A stretch of 64,000 nt of DNA from an uncultured Nocardioides sp. (lineage in GTDB: Bacteria; Actinomycetota; Actinomycetes; Propionibacteriales; Nocardioidaceae). Within the stretch, counting starts at the first letter, position 1, and every line of letters starts with the position of its first letter. The translations under genes were made by a program, and so were the position numbers. The notes under the pieces are model-generated. The model searched no databases and was not told the origin of the DNA. It worked only from the letters and a program-made list of their open reading frames with translations. Below, piece by piece: positions 62,397-64,000 of this stretch. The DNA lies in the NCBI RefSeq assembly GCF_947488025.1, contig NZ_CANKYS010000008.1:169856-233855 (forward strand), in the 5' to 3' direction.

Positions 62397-63914
62397 GTGA
62401 CCTCCTACGCGCTCCGCAGTGCCAGCCCCGCCAAGACCCGAGCCGACGCCGTCGTCGTGGGAGTGGTCGCCGGCCCCAAGGGGCCGCGGCTGTGCGACGC
62501 CGCCGCGGACGTCAGTGCGGCGTACGGTCGCCGGCTCCGCCCCTTCCTCTCCACGATGGGGGTGACCGGCAAGGCCGGTGAGGCGGTCCGGACGCCGACG
62601 CGCGACGAGGTCAACGCGCCCCTGCTCGTGTTCGTGGGCCTGGGTGAGGACCCCACCGACCCCATCGCCGTACGCCGTGCCGCGGGCGTCGCGGCCCGCA
62701 ACGTCCCCAACGCCGCGTCGGTCGCGCTCGCCCTGCCGAGCGAGACCCCCGAGCTGGTCGCCGCCGTGGTCGAGGGGCACCGCCTCGGCGGCTACACGTA
62801 CACCGCCTACAAGTCGGCGAAGTCCGAGACCACCGAGCCCAACGACGTCGTCGTGCTCACCGGCATCGCCCGCCGCGCCGACGCCGTCGCGGCGCTCGAG
62901 CGCGCGGAGGTCCTCGCCGACGCCGTCGCGCTGACCCGCGACTGGGTCAACACCCCGCCCCGCGACTGCACTCCCCCGCTGCTGGCCGAGCTCGTCACGG
63001 CCGCGCACAAGGACGTCACCAAGGGACGCGGCGCGCCCAAGGTGAAGCTGGAGGTCTTCGACCACGAGCAGCTCGCGGAGATGGGCTGCGGCGGCATCCT
63101 CAGCGTCGGCGACTCCTCCGAGGCGCCGTCGCGGATGGTCAAGCTGACCTGGGCACCGCAGGACGCGGTCGCCCACCTCGCCCTGGTCGGCAAGGGCGTC
63201 ACCTTCGACTCCGGCGGCCTCACCATCAAGCCGTCGTCGAGCATGGTCAACATGAAGGGCGACATGGCCGGTGCGGCCAGCGTCGTCGCCGCCACCCTCG
63301 CCGTCGCCCGGCTGGGCCTGACGGTCAAGGTGACCGCCTTCGCGCCGATGGCCGAGAACATGGTGTCGGGCACCGCCACCCGTCCCGGCGACGTCATCAC
63401 CATGCACAACGGCTCCACCGTCGAGATCGCCAACACCGACGCCGAGGGCCGGATGCTGCTGGGCGACGCGCTGTCGCTCGCCGTGCTCGAGGAGCCCGAC
63501 CTCGTCGTCGACATCGCCACCCTGACCGGCCACATGCAGCTCGCGCTGGGCGACAAGGTCGGGGCCGTGATGGGCACCGACGAGCAGGTGCAGGTCGTCC
63601 TGGCCGCAGGCCGGGCGGCCGGCGAGCAGCACTGGCCGATGCCGATCCCCGAGGAGATGAAGGAGCGCATCACCTCCTCCAAGGTCGCCGACCTCCTCCA
63701 GCACGACTGGGTGCGCTGGGGCGGCGGGCTCTACGCCTCGGCGTTCCTGCGCGAGTTCACCGGCGGGCTCCCGTGGGCCCACCTCGACATCGCCGGCAAG
63801 GAGATGAACCTCGGCAGCCCCTACGGCCACGTGCCCGCGGGCGCCACCGGCTTCGGGGTCACCACCCTCGTCGAGATCGCCCGCTCGCTCGCCGAGGGCG
63901 GGTCCCGGGACTGA
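62397..63914 (+). CDS. pepA: Leucyl aminopeptidase (M17 family)
   Basis: A 505-residue dizinc aminopeptidase that removes N-terminal residues in the cytosol. The catalytic region has VGKGVTFDSGGLTIKP and NTDAEGRMLLGDALSLA, with the metal-binding Lys, Asp and Glu residues, and a late GGGLYASAFLREF. GTG at 62397 is chosen because a -10-like TAACAT lies 7 bases upstream and the protein then starts TSYALRSASPAKTRADAVVV, like its relatives; an ATG at 62388 is the alternative. It is divergent from gcvT across 56 bases. Confidence 0.95.
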   Translation: MTSYALRSASPAKTRADAVVVGVVAGPKGPRLCDAAADVSAAYGRRLRPFLSTMGVTGKAGEAVRTPTRDEVNAPLLVFVGLGEDPTDPIAVRRAAGVAARNVPNAASVALALPSETPELVAAVVEGHRLGGYTYTAYKSAKSETTEPNDVVVLTGIARRADAVAALERAEVLADAVALTRDWVNTPPRDCTPPLLAELVTAAHKDVTKGRGAPKVKLEVFDHEQLAEMGCGGILSVGDSSEAPSRMVKLTWAPQDAVAHLALVGKGVTFDSGGLTIKPSSSMVNMKGDMAGAASVVAATLAVARLGLTVKVTAFAPMAENMVSGTATRPGDVITMHNGSTVEIANTDAEGRMLLGDALSLAVLEEPDLVVDIATLTGHMQLALGDKVGAVMGTDEQVQVVLAAGRAAGEQHWPMPIPEEMKERITSSKVADLLQHDWVRWGGGLYASAFLREFTGGLPWAHLDIAGKEMNLGSPYGHVPAGATGFGVTTLVEIARSLAEGGSRD

Positions 63915-63923
63915 CCCGAGGGG

Positions 63924-64000
63924 CTAGGGCGTGTCTCCCTATTGGCGAAGCCAGATCGTGATGGCGCGCAGGACGACTCCGCCGCGGTAGACGACGGCTA
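63924..64000 (-). mobile_element. End of an IS5-like insertion sequence (continues beyond the window)
   Basis: From about 63926 the sequence reads agggcgtgtctccct, the type of terminal repeat found in IS5-family elements of actinobacteria, followed by the 3' end of a transposase gene on the minus strand. It begins 10-12 bases after the pepA stop. The other end and any target duplication are outside the window. Confidence 0.55.
63939..64000 (-). CDS. IS5-like transposase, C-terminal end (truncated by window edge)
   Basis: The last 20 codons read A-V-V-Y-R-G-G-V-V-L-R-A-I-T-I-W-L-R-Q-stop. This resembles the C-terminus of DDE transposases of IS5/IS1647 type, which often end in a Y-R-A-A-x-x-L-A-A-x-x-I-W-L-R pattern just inside the terminal repeat. 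The catalytic residues are not in the window, so intactness cannot be judged. Confidence 0.5.
   Translation of the reverse strand, partial: AVVYRGGVVLRAITIWLRQ

Overview
The window is high-GC actinobacterial DNA: strong GC third-position bias, GTG and TTG starts with purine-rich ribosome binding sites, and frequent stop/start overlaps of the ATGA or GTGA type. Gene content and order (ftsK, a RodZ-like gene, rimO, pgsA, cinA, clgR; lhr next to nei; thyA, folA, dapA and the RNase J gene; a cydDC fusion) suggest a Nocardioides-like member of the Propionibacteriales. The species cannot be fixed from the sequence alone.

Layout. 1-4.3 kb: the end of a YCII/DGPF protein with its ECF42-type sigma factor, a divergent LysR regulator/SDR pair with a clear LysR box, and an NAD-dependent epimerase. 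4.3-4.6 kb: a cysteine-free HesB-like protein. 4.7-16.6 kb: a tightly packed seven-gene leftward operon, the most unusual part of the window. In transcription order it encodes a trypsin-like protease with seven T-x-L-A-x-D repeats, an MvdC/MvdD-like ATP-grasp ligase, a subtilisin-trypsin double protease, a 59-residue peptide, an EAD1-trypsin protease, a protein with two EAD1-like domains and a degenerate P-loop, and a large STAND NTPase ending in an EAD1-like domain and a trypsin-like domain that appears to lack its triad. I read it as a candidate protease-based conflict or self/non-self response system, possibly including ATP-grasp modification of its own components. That is inference from domains and gene order.

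16.9-24.6 kb: a secreted M1 aminopeptidase, a small hypothetical gene, the Lhr helicase and the Nei glycosylase, and clgR. 24.6-39.9 kb: the conserved leftward block ftsK, rodZ-like, rimO, pgsA, cinA, clgR, interrupted between pgsA and cinA by three genes (a GH15 enzyme and two large secreted enzymes, an ExeM/NucH-type nuclease and a UshA-type 5'-nucleotidase). The two secreted enzymes could together degrade extracellular DNA to nucleosides and phosphate. 40-43.6 kb: a secreted M4-type metalloprotease with PA and Ig-like modules.

43.6-50.9 kb: a BlaI/M56 regulator pair divergent from cydA-cydB-cydDC (cytochrome bd oxidase and its assembly ABC exporter). Overlapping TACTAC/GTAGTA dyads lie between them, suggesting control of the bd oxidase by the BlaI-type repressor. 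50.8-62.4 kb: mostly leftward housekeeping genes (a GAF histidine kinase, RNase J, dapA, a NUDIX hydrolase, GntR with folA, thyA, a methyltransferase, two hypothetical genes, gcvT) plus small rightward genes (TfoX-N, nucleotidyltransferase, a 43-residue zinc finger). 62.4-64 kb: pepA, then the end of an IS5-like insertion sequence running off the window. No rRNA, tRNA or CRISPR array was seen.
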